Assembly: GCA_021234155.1 (NCBI GenBank)
Contig: JAJEKV010000087.1
Coordinates: forward strand, 248,001 to 312,000
Reading direction: 5' to 3'
Length of the DNA: 64,000 bases
From: Isoetes taiwanensis
Lineage: Eukaryota; Streptophyta; Lycopodiopsida; Isoetales; Isoetaceae
Shown here: positions 53,578 to 64,000 of the stretch, piece after piece
Numbering within the stretch: position 1 is the stretch's first letter
Layout: the number at the start of each line of letters is the position of its first letter
Notes under the pieces: generated by a model
What the model saw: the letters and a program-made list of their open reading frames with translations, nothing else
The model's database searches: none
Told to the model about the DNA's origin: nothing
Position numbers and translations under genes: made by a program

Positions 53578-55606
53578 GCCTATAAAAATCTTTGCTGAAC
53601 AATTGCGAAGCTAAAAGTCCAAAAATTTCTCTGCTCTTTGCCTCGATCGCCATGGCTGCTTCCCCAAAGTTACCCACCCTACATGCCACTACGCCCCTGG
53701 ATCCTGAACTTTTTTTCCATCAGTGATTTTTTCTACAGCCACTGTTCGGAAAGCTCTTAAAGGCACCAGTCATGAAGTCGCTGCAAGGGCGGGGTTGCTT
53801 GATTTCGCAAATCAAGAACCCTCTGTTCCAAATCCGGCAGAGCTCCGGCAGTTTGTTACTCATCCAGACGATGGTAGAACATACCCCTATCCCCGTCAAG
53901 CAGATTCTTTTGGCACATGTATTTCAACTGCCTCGACGCACTCCTTCTTTAAATTGGGTTGCTTTACAGAATCATGATGTCACCATCTATGGTCAAGTTC
54001 CCTATGCTGCCACCACACATAAGCTACCAACATAGCGAAGCCTCATGAAGCGTTTGTCAAGTTTTTATAACGGAAGTTCTATGGGTACTCTGTCAAGAAC
54101 ACCCACATAAATAAACATTTTTTTATACTGTTGCTGCTATGCATTCCACCAGCTTTGTTGATTGGCCCAAAATTCTGTTCCAACGCCTTCTTCATGAAGT
54201 TGACAGGCTTCGTCAATCTCTTGGCTCGAGTCTCGATTCTGCCATGGGCGCCCATTTTCAAGCCATCATTAATCAATGTCTTCCAGAACCTAGTTGACTC
54301 TCCGCTCGACTTTTAGAAGTCACTTCTCAAGCTTCCAGTCGCACACACTCTGTCATCCGCGCGGTCCGGGAACTTCAAGAAGAGAACTCTCGGCACGCCC
54401 CGACACCCAACAATCTCCACGACCATAAGATGCACACCCCTCTTCTTCCAAGGTCATCAATGTCCCCTCCTCTCAGTCTACTCATGCTGACGCTTCCACC
54501 TCCCGTCAAGTCTCCCAGACATCTACCTACATCGTTCCACAACCTCCTTTACCTCTTCAGCCGCTCATTCCTCCACCAACCAGAAGGGCACTGTATCAAT
54601 ATGAACATGTGGTTGCCAATTGCATGTTCAGGCTCCAGGAGTCACAAGATCACCTCATGAATGGAGTTAAAGAATATATGGATTCCATTGACGTATTGTA
54701 GCGTGATCTTCAGGTTGCCCGTGCTCAGAACCAACCTTTGGAAGCAAGTCTTCAAAGTAAACATGGCTGCCCTTCTTAAAGAAAACTGCTATGGAGGAGC
54801 AGCAAGCTCAACTTCAGGCAATCATCACGGAGCTCCTGGCTCAGATCACTAGCAAAGACAAACTTCTTGTTGACACTTAGGCTCTCTACACAGGGTTGCA
54901 GAATGAGTATACCCGTCAACTGCATGCCACTACGCAGGGTGAAATTCGCATTACTGTCTTGGAAGGACAATTAGCAGCAGTGCAGACACAGGTCACAGAA
55001 TTGCACACGCAGCTCAGCGACATGCAAATATAGAAGCTTGTAGATGACGCTCAGATTGCCAGTCTTCAGCTACAGGTTTCCACTCATGGTCCTTCGTCTT
55101 CACAGGCCACTCATTCTCACAGAACAACTCCGCCTCCTTACTGAGAAAGACAACAGAATCTACGATTTGGAACATCAGTTGCAGCAGCAGGCAATTCAGT
55201 CTGCTAATGATGCTCATCATCAACACGAGACCTACGTCTCCTTAGCTGCCCCAATGCAAGGTGATTTTCCAAAACCACGAGCTATTTGGACTATGTTCAG
55301 TCCCGTAAACATCTTTTTTTGCTCAAGTGGTTCACTGCTAATGGAAGCCTTTACGGCTCTCTCACCAGCAAGGATTTGCTCACTATATGGTCTGATCTTT
55401 CCATTGAAGATAAAGGCCTTCTTTATGCTCGTCTTACCTTTCAGCTTATTCCTTGTGAAGACCAAGAATTCTTTATTCTTCGCCTTGTTCAACCAATGGC
55501 ATATGTGATGCACGATTTCTACTTGGCCGACACACAGGATAAGTTTGATGAGTGGCACCAGGAGGCCTTTTGGAATTTTCAAACATGTGTTGGGCGCATT
55601 GTATGA
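53578..55606 (+). pseudogene. Decayed coiled-coil ORF with its own TATA box
   Basis: A TATAAAAATC box at about 53580 precedes an ATG at 53651 (MAASPKLPTLHATTPLDPEL). Frames then switch many times. Readable parts are FQRLLHEVDRLRQSLGSSLD, then VIRAVRELQEENSRHAPTPN near 54350, and Gln/Leu heptad-like text (VTELHTQLSDMQI; RIYDLEHQLQQQAIQS) at 54990-55200. The cleanest piece is the last, 55286-55606: DYVQSRKHLFLLKWFTANGS, DLLTIWSDLSIEDKGLLYAR, FYLADTQDKFDEWHQEAFW. The family is unknown; a gag-like structural protein or a host coiled-coil protein are both possible. A 60-bp piece of its 3' end is duplicated at 55776-55842. Confidence 0.4.
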
Positions 55607-56033
55607 GTAGTGGCCATTTTGATCCCTTCATTTATCTTTTCCTATTAGTTTCTTAGTGTCCTGATAGATCTTCCTAGCTCAGTTTTTTATTTGAAGCTTA
55701 CTGATTGTATCTTATTACAATGTAATCTTATCATTCATGGTCAACTATGGTCCACTAGTCAAAGTGTATGCTAGAAGGCATTTTGGAATTTCCAAAAATG
55801 TGTTGGGCGCACTATGTGAGTTCTGGTCATTTCCTAATGGCCAGAATTTTCAAGTTTTAATAAAATTGAAGCTTATATTTGCTACATATTCCTAGCTAAC
55901 TAGGATGGGGAAAAAATATTCTCCATCATTCGAGGTTCATACTTGGAATTTCAACTCCAAGATTGAAGATCTAGACTGTTAGTCTACTAGGAAATGGCCA
56001 GTGTTCGATCTTGATCCTCCATGATCATTGTTG

Positions 56034-56041
56034 TGATACCA
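56034..56041 (-). promoter_or_regulatory. Probable primer-binding site remnant
   Basis: On the minus strand TGGTATCA, the first eight bases of the initiator tRNA-Met site, lies directly beside the LTR edge at 56043. The following bases do not match, so it is a remnant. Confidence 0.45.
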
Positions 56042-56042
56042 T

Positions 56043-57499
56043 TGTGACGTCCCCTACTTGTATACAATGTCCCAACCGTATAGAAACTGGAGATTCCCTC
56101 CTGTTAGCGCAAGCTCACCAACACGAAGCCGTCTACCTAACATCGGATTCTTGATAGTGAGCAAGAATTCGACGACAAAGAATAGACGTGTCACTCATCC
56201 CGTCTCCCTCCGGACCAACCTTGCCACAGACGCGCATAAGCATAAGCACATGGCAATCACATAAAATACATATCCACCTCGAAGTGTGGCTCACCGTAAC
56301 AACATCATATTCTAGTAGATACAACAACAACGACAACAACAACATCAGCAAAAGGGGAAGTCTTACCTAGATTCAGACTCATGGGGGTAGATTGACGGGT
56401 AAGGGTCTCCAAAAGTCAATGCAGACAGAGTTCATGGGAATGGATTTGGCTGGCATAAGAACATGGATGTTGGGCTGTCCACTCCATCTGCCCCTCCCGT
56501 GCATACTTTGCAGATAGGCTGATAAGTATTGGGGATGTGACCGTAGCCTGCCGAGTGCATAGTTAGAGGGATTACTTCTGGGTTGCATCTCCCAGTCCCG
56601 ATGAGACAGGAGGGAATCGCTCCCCTCTTGAAAGTCCATGCCAACTACAGGAATCCACTGCTCGTTTAAGACTTGAACCCCACTGAGGCAATGCATCATT
56701 TAGGAGGTGTCGAGCCTATACCTTGCTTTCGCTTAGTGGAAAGCTATTAGGCCTAACCCATGCACCAGAGGGATCAACTGTAGCTGGACAAGCCTTCCTT
56801 GTCAACCGGTCTAACCCCACCACCCACAGCCAGGTGGACTCCTATACACATGCCCCATTTATTGGGTATTAATGAGGTTATGTAGAAACATTATCTACGA
56901 AGGCTCTGGGTCTCTACCTCCCTTTCCAATACACAAGAGGTGCGCATACTTCCAATATATCTACTCTAACATACATAGGTAGGTTCCTTTGTTAATTGGT
57001 TAAGGTTCTTAGGCTCTAGGGGTCGCCTATAGCTAAGCATCAATGCAAAGCTGATAGAATGCCAGTTGGGAAACCTGATTCAACCATCAAATGAATCACT
57101 CACCGGACCCTTGGCTGGCTCCCACTCCTCTATAAGGCCGTCCATCCTACTGATCGTTAAACTGCTTGGGAAATCGAGCGCCTCTGCTGCAGTTCAGACG
57201 GAAATGTCTCAGGCGCTTCTCAAATCCGAGATGCTAGGGCTGGAATCTGAAAAGGATTTTCTTTTAGGGTTCCTGCCCCTTTATGCCCACGAATCTAGGT
57301 TTGGGCCATTTGGCTCAAATGGGCATTGCCACGTGGCAATAGGGATTATATTTGCATGTTGCCTAACATGTGCAATATAATGGTTCACATGGTTGTACCC
57401 TAGGGAGACGTCGTGTACATATCGTCTGAGTGAACATGTACTAGTGACATGGTAGTATAATATACGTATTTATACACATATTATGTTGGGAATGTCACA
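56043..57499 (-). repeat. Second copy of the long LTR (solo or remnant)
   Basis: The edges are TGTGACGTCCCC on the left and GGGAATGTCACA on the right. Inner blocks match the LTR at 5919-7752 in the same order (for example CCACTCCATCTGCCCCTCC at 56488, GGTTCCT/CCTTGTC-like parts and the ACGTATTTATACACA end). No gag or pol of the same element adjoins it on the left, so it is a solo LTR or a heavily deleted element. The frames inside are not genes. An (ACA)n microsatellite lies at 56321-56343. Confidence 0.7.
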
Positions 57500-58127
57500 A
57501 TATCTAATGGAAGAGCCACGATGATGGCTGCTCCTATTTAAGGTGTGCTCAAACCATTTATTTTTTATGGTTTTTCCAAACCATAACTTAATGCCCTAAA
57601 TTGATTTAGTGGCACTATTAAATTTATGCCCCACGAGGTTATACAACAATCCCAAGGGTATACTATTCCCTAGTCTACAATGTGACGAGCCTACCGAGTT
57701 AACCCCCTTGGCAACTTGGGATCTTGTCTAAACTTGCACTAATTCTAGGTCATTATGATATTGGTGAAGAATTGAATCTTCCTTTGCAGTTGAAAAGAAT
57801 CATTCTTATAGATCCATTATCATTTTACAATATAAATCCAAGGAAATACGATTCACAATGTGTTCACACAGAAGCCCAGCTTATTTCCTCTAGATTTGAT
57901 CGGATCTGCTCAGTTGGACTGTTGTTTGAGTTCTTCAAACACTGTCCATTGGGCATTTTGACACTTGAATCCTTCAAAATTGCCCTCTAACACTTATTTT
58001 TCTTCCAATGCATTTGGCCATCAAATTCAAGCACCCAATCAGCCATGTATATCAATTTAAAACAGACCTGAAAAGATTGATCTCTTAAGGCTTTTACCAC
58101 ACATTGAACAGGTCTCTTTAAGACTAA
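57500..58127. other. No recognisable gene
   Basis: Unique-looking DNA between the LTR and the Harbinger-like copy. The 88-codon frame at 57724-57990 has no known domain. Confidence 0.3.
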
Positions 58128-59269
58128 GGGTCTATTCGCACCCATGGTTAAGTTTAGTTAAGTTAATTTTTACCATTACACTAATCGGATGATTGCCAGA
58201 TCAGTGGTTCGCCAGATGGAACGTGCAGGAGCACAGGTGCGTGCAGGTGGACACAGAGGCCGATCGTGACAGCCTGCGGGAGTACCTGGACGCTTGCTTC
58301 CTTGGCAAGCTCTGGGACCTCGGCGCTCTAGAGCAGGTCAAAACGGCCCATTACAAGGAGCACATCAACCCCGTATTAGCCCGGGGCTCGCAGCTCTACC
58401 TGCGTTCCCAGCTGCCCCTGAAAAAGCGCAGACTCATTGCCTCCATTCGCACAGGTGCCCACCATCTTCGCATCGAGATGGGCAGGTGGATTGGAAGCCC
58501 CGCCAGGACAGGCTCTATCAGTGCTGTCAAACGGGTGCCATTGAGGATGAGTCTCACACTTTCCAGAGTTGCCCAGCATTCAGTCAGATCCGGGTCAGAT
58601 ATGCTCCCTTAGTACGGCCGGACTTGCCCCTACATTTCCTGATGAACACACCGTCAGTACGTGCTCTGGGGTCGTACATTCAGGAGGTACTAGGTCTGCG
58701 AGCTCACCTTTGCCCCCGCCTGGCTGCCCGCTGATCAGGCACTATGGGTGCGGTGCATGAGTGTATATATTTGTGTGTTTTTGCATTTTGTATATTAGAA
58801 CAGTTTGTCAGCAGGCTGATTGCTGCCACGGTTTTTCCCTCAAAAACCCTTCGGGGCGGGGGTTTTTTAATCCGGGTAGTAATCCGCTTGCTGCGCTTTT
58901 GTATTGGGTCCCATAGACCGATTGGTCTCTGTGGACGATAAAAATACCTTCCTTCCTTCCTTCCTTCCTTCATACCAAAGCTAGTTAAAAAATTTAGTTA
59001 GGATAGCTTAACGGAAAACCATTTCGCACTCGTTTAGTTAAAAAATATGCTTTGGAACATGTCTATTTAAGTTAGAGGTATAAAAAAATTATAAGCACAT
59101 TTAACTAAACTTAAAGTGGCCTTTATGGGGTGATTTAACTTTTAGTGCTGACTTCTAATTTAGTTAACTTTTAGTTAATTTTAATTTAGCCGATCAAGGT
59201 GTGAAGAAAGTTTAGTTAGTGTTTTTAGTTAGAAAAGTTAACTAAATTCTTAACTAAATTTCTTAACTA
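58128..59269. mobile_element. Harbinger-like element copy 2, broken
   Basis: It begins GGGTCTATTCGCACCCATGG after TAA, the preferred 3-bp target of this superfamily. It matches the reverse complement of 21064-20646 (GATGATTGCC, AACGGAAAACCATTTCGCACTCG, AAACTTAAAGTGGC). It is interrupted by a LINE (58198-58974) and ends at a Helitron 3' end (59270). The second TIR was not found. Confidence 0.75.
58198..58974 (+). pseudogene. LINE ORF2 C-terminus and 3' UTR with (CCTT)n tail
   Basis: Plus-strand text: DRDSLREYLDACFLGKLWDL, then KKRRLIASIRTGAHHLRIEM. After a frameshift near 58490 it continues LYQCCQTGAIEDESHTFQSC and GSYIQEVLGLRAHL, with a stop near 58734. The C..C....H....C arrangement is the zf-RVT zinc finger ending many LINE reverse transcriptases. 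The 3' UTR has the hairpin-forming AAAAACCCTTCGGGGCGGGGGTTTTT-type sequence at 58843-58869 and ends ATAAAAATA(CCTT)6. Only the last ~780 bases of the element are present. The same 3' UTR is at 45182-45322. Confidence 0.8.
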
Positions 59270-59300
59270 CTAGAAACGTGTGCCCGGCGATGCCGGGCAT
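59270..59300 (-). mobile_element. Helitron 3' end (element extends right)
   Basis: On the minus strand the hairpin GCCCGGC-ATC-GCCGGGC is followed by ACACGTTT and CTAG, then T. This is the same layout as the ends at 20645 and 48143, with a compensated change in the stem (CCCAGC to CCCGGC). The 5' end to the right was not identified. Confidence 0.7.
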
Positions 59301-60507
59301 TTGTCGTGGGCACGTGGAATAGAGAGATATAATGAAATGCGTAGGTGGAACGAAATGAGTTGTTGGTGGATGGGTGGATGGATGGATGGCAAAGAGAACA
59401 AACCGATATAGCTATAAAGAGGTGACACTTGGCACTGCATGTAAAGAGAACAAAACCGATATAGCTTTAAAGAGGCAACGCCTTCTATTATGGAGAGTTT
59501 GTCAATGAGATTTTTAAAGAGACATAAGAATCCCTAAAGATGCATAGAACAAAACCCTAGTAAAATTAATTTAACATTGTGTGCATGTTTGAGAAACTAA
59601 GATCATGCTTTGTGATTTATAGATTTAATAGCAAATATCATGCATGACAACCTTTTAATCCGGCTCCCTTGAAAACATAAAAAGTCAAAATTTATCATTG
59701 CCATGCTAGTAGAAGTTGAATAAGCTACAAAATCATTTCTACTACACTTAATGTGCAAACACCATACTATTCAAATGTGCAACTAAAACGATTTGCTAAA
59801 GTTATTATGAAATGATTTGAACATTTAAACATATTATAATCAATGGAATTTGCCAACTTATTCATCTCGAATGGACTCAATTTTTATATCAGTTTGCCCA
59901 ACGAAATACAATTGAAATTTCAAATAAATATGCAAAATGTAGAGACATGATCAAAAAATGAGTTGAGCACTATTGGACAAATTTCGAGATAGAGAAGGTT
60001 TGTTCCGATTGAAATTAAGAATTTTCTGTTGAGGTTGCGCATCACAAGAAAATTTTCTTTATGCATATTTGTATAAGGATAATATAAATTTACAACCAAA
60101 AGCTTGAAATATCCGACTATTTGAGGAAACATAAGGAAATTTCCAGATAGGGCTTAAAAAGTTTGCCCTAACATTGAAGTTGTGCAATGAAATACATAAG
60201 ACTAAACCGATGCACCTTTTCTCCATGTTTGGTGGAGCCCTTGAGAGCGAGTCCATTGCACCTGCTTATGATAATAAAGCCATTGCTGCCATCCTGGCCA
60301 CCTGCAGGAAACCTATACCAGATCTGTATAACACAAAAAATTCATCCTTTTATAAGTGATTTCGTCATTCTTATTCTTTATAACACCGCAAGGTCAGAGG
60401 AGTGATACAATGCTTAGGATAAAGCACCATTTCATCATCATCGATAATGCTGTCACCAACAGGATCAGAAACAATTCCAACTACATCGAAGCTGATTTTG
60501 ACATACG
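59301..60507. other. AT-rich, no gene seen
   Basis: It contains a (GGAT)n-like tract (59366-59388) and a repeated AACCGATATAGCT...AAAGAGG word (59400 and 59455). Presumably part of the Helitron body. The short frames (59920-60256) look like chance. Confidence 0.35.
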
Positions 60508-61210
60508 TCAAAATCTCAAGTTTAGAAGATCTGTTTCATCGTGAATGTTGTTCGCAGTAGGCACTGCAAAACATCAAAATGTTGCAGCTACATTGGAAAA
60601 CTACATTGGAAAACTGATAAATGCCAAGTAATAACAAAATAGCTTTACCATAAAGGACAAATTTCCAGGGGAAAGCCATATCACCACCTACTAAAATTGC
60701 ACAGATGCTATCAACTGGAGCTGGAGCACCATAAGATTCTCCGAGACCAAGAGCCAATTTCATATTTGTTGCAAGCGTGATGCGGGCATTTGTCGGAGTT
60801 CCCATCATCATCCAAAGCAAGTTATCATTTTGCACTATAGGATCATAAGAGCTCATTGTCACCTACAACATTATGATTTAGTATTAGATCCTAATGTGAT
60901 ATGAATACCATAAATATATTTACTTTTGCCCTGGATTTGGACAGAGTTTGCGAATCAAGAGCCTTTTTAGAACCATGGTTGATGAGCACCACAGGGCAGT
61001 TGTCTAAGAATTTCCATGACTCGTCAATATACCACAACTGCAAAACCAACACATGAAGAATCATTATACACAATTGGGTGTATGTAGGATCATCACCTGA
61101 TAAGGATCAGCCCTGTTCTCAGCAGCAAGCATCACTTGCTTGCCCCTCTGAGAGAAATTATATCCAGGATGAGACAAATATTGGATGTTGTAGAACTTTG
61201 GAGCTGCCAT
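60508..61210 (-). CDS. EUL/ricin-B-like lectin-domain protein, four exons
   Basis: The model is exon 1 61210-61097, exon 2 61037-60924, exon 3 60862-60649 and exon 4 60563-60508. All introns are GT-AG and phases agree, giving 165 residues. The start ATG lies in AAAAATGGC, downstream of a possible leader acceptor (TTTCCTTAG). The text follows the Euonymus-lectin (EUL, R40-type) domain in order: YNIQYLSHPGYNF, ENRADPYQ then LWYIDESW, PVVLINHGSKKALD, VTMSSYDPIVQNDNLLWM, ARITLATNMKLALG, and ICAILVGGDMAFPWKFV. These correspond to the family's DEYQ.W..D, FALVNK.TG.AI, V.LVPYNP...DE..LW, R.I...N..L, and VLW.W..GDNQ.WK. EUL lectins are nucleocytoplasmic sugar-binding stress proteins; this one has no signal peptide. 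The first half and the GDNQRW turn are divergent, so sugar binding is uncertain. No stop or frameshift is seen. Confidence 0.7.
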
Positions 61211-62220
61211 TTTTGCTGCGTAAAATCTCCCTGGCTGGATCTAAGGAAAGAAAAAACGCACTCACATTGATCCGTTTCATATTTCGTGGGTTTTACATTT
61301 AGTGGTGCAAGATGATGAAAGAAAGGCAAAACATACCAATCTGCATGAGCACCCTCGCACCTGATTTAGAATGGTGGAAGAATTGATGTGCAGATTGCAT
61401 TCTCAAGCCCCTGTTTTCCAAAATAGGGTTAAGCTATCGTGCAAGAAAAACGTGGAGCTAAAAAATGGGCCAGTTAATATACTTTACTGTTAAGCTGGCC
61501 TTTTCATGAGAAACTGGAGCTGAATCATATTCCTATTTGCAGACGAATGCCAAGAAGGAGAGTTGTAGGTCCTGCATTTCACAACAAATACTTAGCAATT
61601 TGATGCATTTCTGAAGGACGATCAAGCAGGAATAGAAATGGTAAGAAATATACCTGCCTATATGTTTGACTTTGGCATCAAGTTCTTCTTACCAGAATTG
61701 AGATTGACGTCCCCCGACCCTAAGAAAAGTTTTGCTAGCTATTTTCTTCAATCTAGCTGTACTTTGCTCGGTCCTTCTGCGATTTCTTCTAACAGCTGGC
61801 GGTTCCAAATTGCACCCATGACTGCATTAACTGCGTCGGCGAAAGCAAGAACCAACATCACTGAAACAATTGCCCAACTTACCCCTGAAGTCGTGGCACT
61901 CTTTCTCTTCTTCAAGAGCTGCAAAAGATCCCACCTCTGGCTCTCCACAGCATGTGCCGCTCATCTGTGTCCCCTGTACATTACACTGCTCAGAAGAATG
62001 TTTAATAAAGCCAAGCCCTGTATCTCTTGCGTCGGTGTCCTAAATGAAACAATCTTGATCAGAAAGGAACACAAGCAAATGCAAAGAATAAGGTCCCATC
62101 CCGTGGGTTCTCCTTCATATTTATGGTATGTACAGCGAATAATACAAGCAATTAATGCCCACTCTTTCTGTTACATTAATTGCTTCAGGTGCAACGATTA
62201 GAAGCAGAATCTTAGCCATC
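61211..62220. other. Region between lectin gene and copia LTR; LTR end unresolved
   Basis: The copia 3' LTR runs left from 62229 for an unknown distance. A 66-codon minus-strand frame (61948-61748) has a hydrophobic core (AIVSVMLVLAFADAVNAVMG), and a 187-codon plus-strand frame overlaps it; neither has a known domain. A possible upstream exon or leader of the lectin gene lies in 61211-61330. Confidence 0.35.
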
Positions 62221-62229
62221 ATTTCAACA
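61750..62229 (-). repeat. 3' LTR of copia element (left end not defined)
   Basis: On the minus strand a polypurine tract, GAACGGGGGTG (62240-62230), is followed by TGTTGAAATGATGG at 62229, the usual start of a plant copia LTR. The LTR 3' end (CA) could not be located, so the left coordinate is nominal. Confidence 0.55.
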
Positions 62230-62243
62230 CACCCCCGTTCTGC

Positions 62244-63900
62244 TTATAATGTTGAGCTTATACCAAGTGAGCTTCTATGCCACATGAATTTGTCTTTGCA
62301 CAGTGGCTTGGTTAGAAGATCAGCGGGCATCTCTTCAGTTGGAAGGTATTCCATCTGTATAGATCGATCCAGCACTTTGTCCCTGGTAAAATGGTGATGA
62401 ATTGAAATGTGCTTGGATCTTCTATGATGAATTGGGTTCTCAGTCAAGGCTATGCTACTTTTGTTATCATTGAAAACAATAGTAGGCTCCTTTTGAACAT
62501 ACCCAATTTCTCCCCGTAAACCGTCAGAGCCAAATGGTTTCTCTCAGTACCGCAGATGTGGCCATATATTCAAACCTCGTAGGAGGATAATGCTATCGAT
62601 GTCCGCTTGGAACTTGTCCAAGTGATTGCTTTGCTCCATGTAACATGATGGAAAACCCCGTTGTTGACCTCCTGGTATCTTGATCTCCAGCCCAATCAGC
62701 ATCAACAAATGACACTAATCTCACCATTGGATCATTTGAGTCTGGTCCGTACCTGAGGCCCATATTGGATGTGCCTTGTAAATATCGAATGATCCTTTTA
62801 TCGCTTTCCGGTCTTTGCAATCCGGGTTTTGCATGAACACGCTTTCGCCCTCCTACTGTGCAATATCGGGCCTAGTACTTACCATGATATGCATAAGGCA
62901 ACCTACAGCATTTCTATATGGAATGCTATTCATCTGAATCTTCTCCTCATTAGATTGGGGTTCCATCTCCTTGCTCAATTTTATGTTTATTGCAGCAGGA
63001 GTATCCTTAGGTATACACCCTTTCATTCCAAATCTGCTGCCCAGCCTAAGAATAGCTTGTTCTTGATGAATTAGAATGGTCCTCTTCGTTCTGTCCCTGT
63101 GCACTTGAAGGCCCAAGCATGTTTTGATTTCTCCCAAATCAGTCATTCTAAACTCAACTTGGAGAGCACTTTTAATGGACTGCACCCCTGCCATGCTAGT
63201 GCTAACAATTATAAGATCATCCACATAAACAATCACAATGGTTAGTTGACTGCTGCTCCTCTTATAATACACATTCCATTCTGTTATGCATCTTTGAAAT
63301 CCCAATCTTTGAAGAAAACCATCAATTCTGATATACCAGCTTCTGGGGCTTTGTTTTAGCCCATACAGAGCTCGATTCAGTCTGCAAACCTTACCTTTGA
63401 TTTGATCAAAACCCTCTGGCTGCCTCATAAATATTTCCTCCTCCAGATAACCGTTCAAAAAAGGCTGTTTTTACGTCCATTTGATGCACTTCCATGTCTT
63501 CTTGAGCTGCTAGAGCCAAAACAGTCCTGATTGAGGTCATCTTAGCCACAGGAGAAAACGTTTCTTCAAAATCAATTCCAGCCTGTTGTGAAAAACCTTG
63601 TGCTACCAATCTAGCTCGAAATCTTGCAATAGATCCATCAACGTCCTTCTTAATTTTGAATACCCACCTGCAGCCTACTGCTCTTCTTCCTTTGGGTAGA
63701 GGTACCAAATCCCATGCATTAGTTAGATACATTGCATCAATTTTCTCTTGCATTGCTTTCCTCCATTGTTCTGAATCTATCCCAGACAAAGCTTCATGCA
63801 CTGTTAAAGGTTCAAGAAATTCTGCTTTAAAACATTCCGACACACATTTTTCCTCCATGTCCTGATGCCACCAGTTCCCATGAATTTTCTCAAAGATCAA
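62244..63900 (-). pseudogene. Ty1/copia polyprotein remnant (RT and RNase H)
   Basis: Minus-strand frames in order: 63900-63406 with LVPLPKGRRAVGCRWVFKIK, ARLVAQGFSQQAGIDF, ETFSPVAKMTSIRTVLALAA and VHQMDVKTAF. After a frameshift, 63458-62853 has IFMRQPEGFDQIKGKVCRL, LYGLKQSPRSWY, the RT active site IVYVDDLIIVS, and STRPDIAQ. Then 62820-62593 carries RNase H text (LVSFVDADWAGDQDTRRSTT), and 62447-62244 carries SKHISIHHHF and MPADLLTKPL. This is the standard order of a copia pol C-terminal half. Three frameshifts make it non-functional. Integrase, protease and gag would lie right of the window. Confidence 0.9.
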
Positions 63901-64000
63901 TTCTTGTTGGAGAACATTTGTCAGAGCTGCTGAGTACCGAGGTGCCCGCCATTCTAACCAACGTTGAGTTGGATGATGTCCCCGAGCGCTTCTCCTTACT

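Noticed and set aside
55232-55582. 116-codon minus-strand ORF
   Set aside because: It overlaps the plus-strand frame 55286-55606, which has more protein-like text and follows the coiled-coil region on the same strand.
61638-62201. 187-codon plus-strand ORF
   Set aside because: It lies over the presumed copia LTR and has no domain, and a competing minus-strand frame is equally open.

Overview
The window reads as repeat-rich nuclear DNA of a land plant. The evidence is Ty3/gypsy and Ty1/copia retrotransposons primed by initiator tRNA-Met, plant-type LINEs, Helitrons, MULE and Harbinger-like elements, PPR-gene debris, spliceosomal introns and plant-type PLAT and EUL-lectin genes. The sequence does not fix the species. 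There is no operon structure, CRISPR array, rRNA or recognisable tRNA. Most open frames are decayed transposon proteins or chance frames.

Layout. 1-7.75 kb: a minus-strand Ty3/gypsy-like element with a long LTR (5.92-7.75 kb), a primer-binding site, about 4.6 kb of leader holding extra ORFs and then gag; one leader ORF ends in a decayed histone H3 fold. 7.93-10.44 kb: a non-coding LTR element (LARD-like). 11.0-14.0 kb: a decayed LINE on the minus strand. 17.86-21.06 kb: a Harbinger-like element with a complete Helitron inside it. 21.4-22.3 kb: PPR remnants in inverted orientation. 23.5-24.1 kb: an apparently intact two-exon gene for a secreted PLAT-domain protein. 26.7-28.4 kb: gene fragments with a duplicated exon, left of a minus-strand Helitron 5' end.

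28.9-41.8 kb is the most unusual part. Two DUF7869-type transposase-like genes lie in opposite orientations (29.4-31.4 kb minus, 35.4-40.1 kb plus). Each is followed by a short convergent ORF, and the two short ORFs encode related proteins. Between them is a minus-strand spliced gene whose last long exon resembles the SAM-binding half of a DNA methyltransferase. This gene and the right-hand transposase gene are divergently transcribed, and each carries GGCGCC-based palindromes in its first intron. A MULE with a perfect 9-bp target duplication interrupts the right-hand gene.

41.9-48.1 kb: a foldback element, a minisatellite, a second MULE copy, a LINE 3' end and a Helitron carrying about 2 kb of almost pure purine. 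49.9-51.6 kb: unidentified ORFs with two long palindromes. 53.6-57.5 kb: a decayed coiled-coil ORF and a second copy of the long LTR. 58.1-59.3 kb: a second Harbinger-like copy broken by a LINE and a Helitron. 60.5-61.2 kb: a four-exon gene for an EUL/ricin-B-like lectin domain, apparently intact. 62.2-63.9 kb: a decayed Ty1/copia polyprotein on the minus strand.

The likely functional host genes are the PLAT and lectin genes. Exon models were made by eye from open frames, splice signals and phase and have no transcript support.
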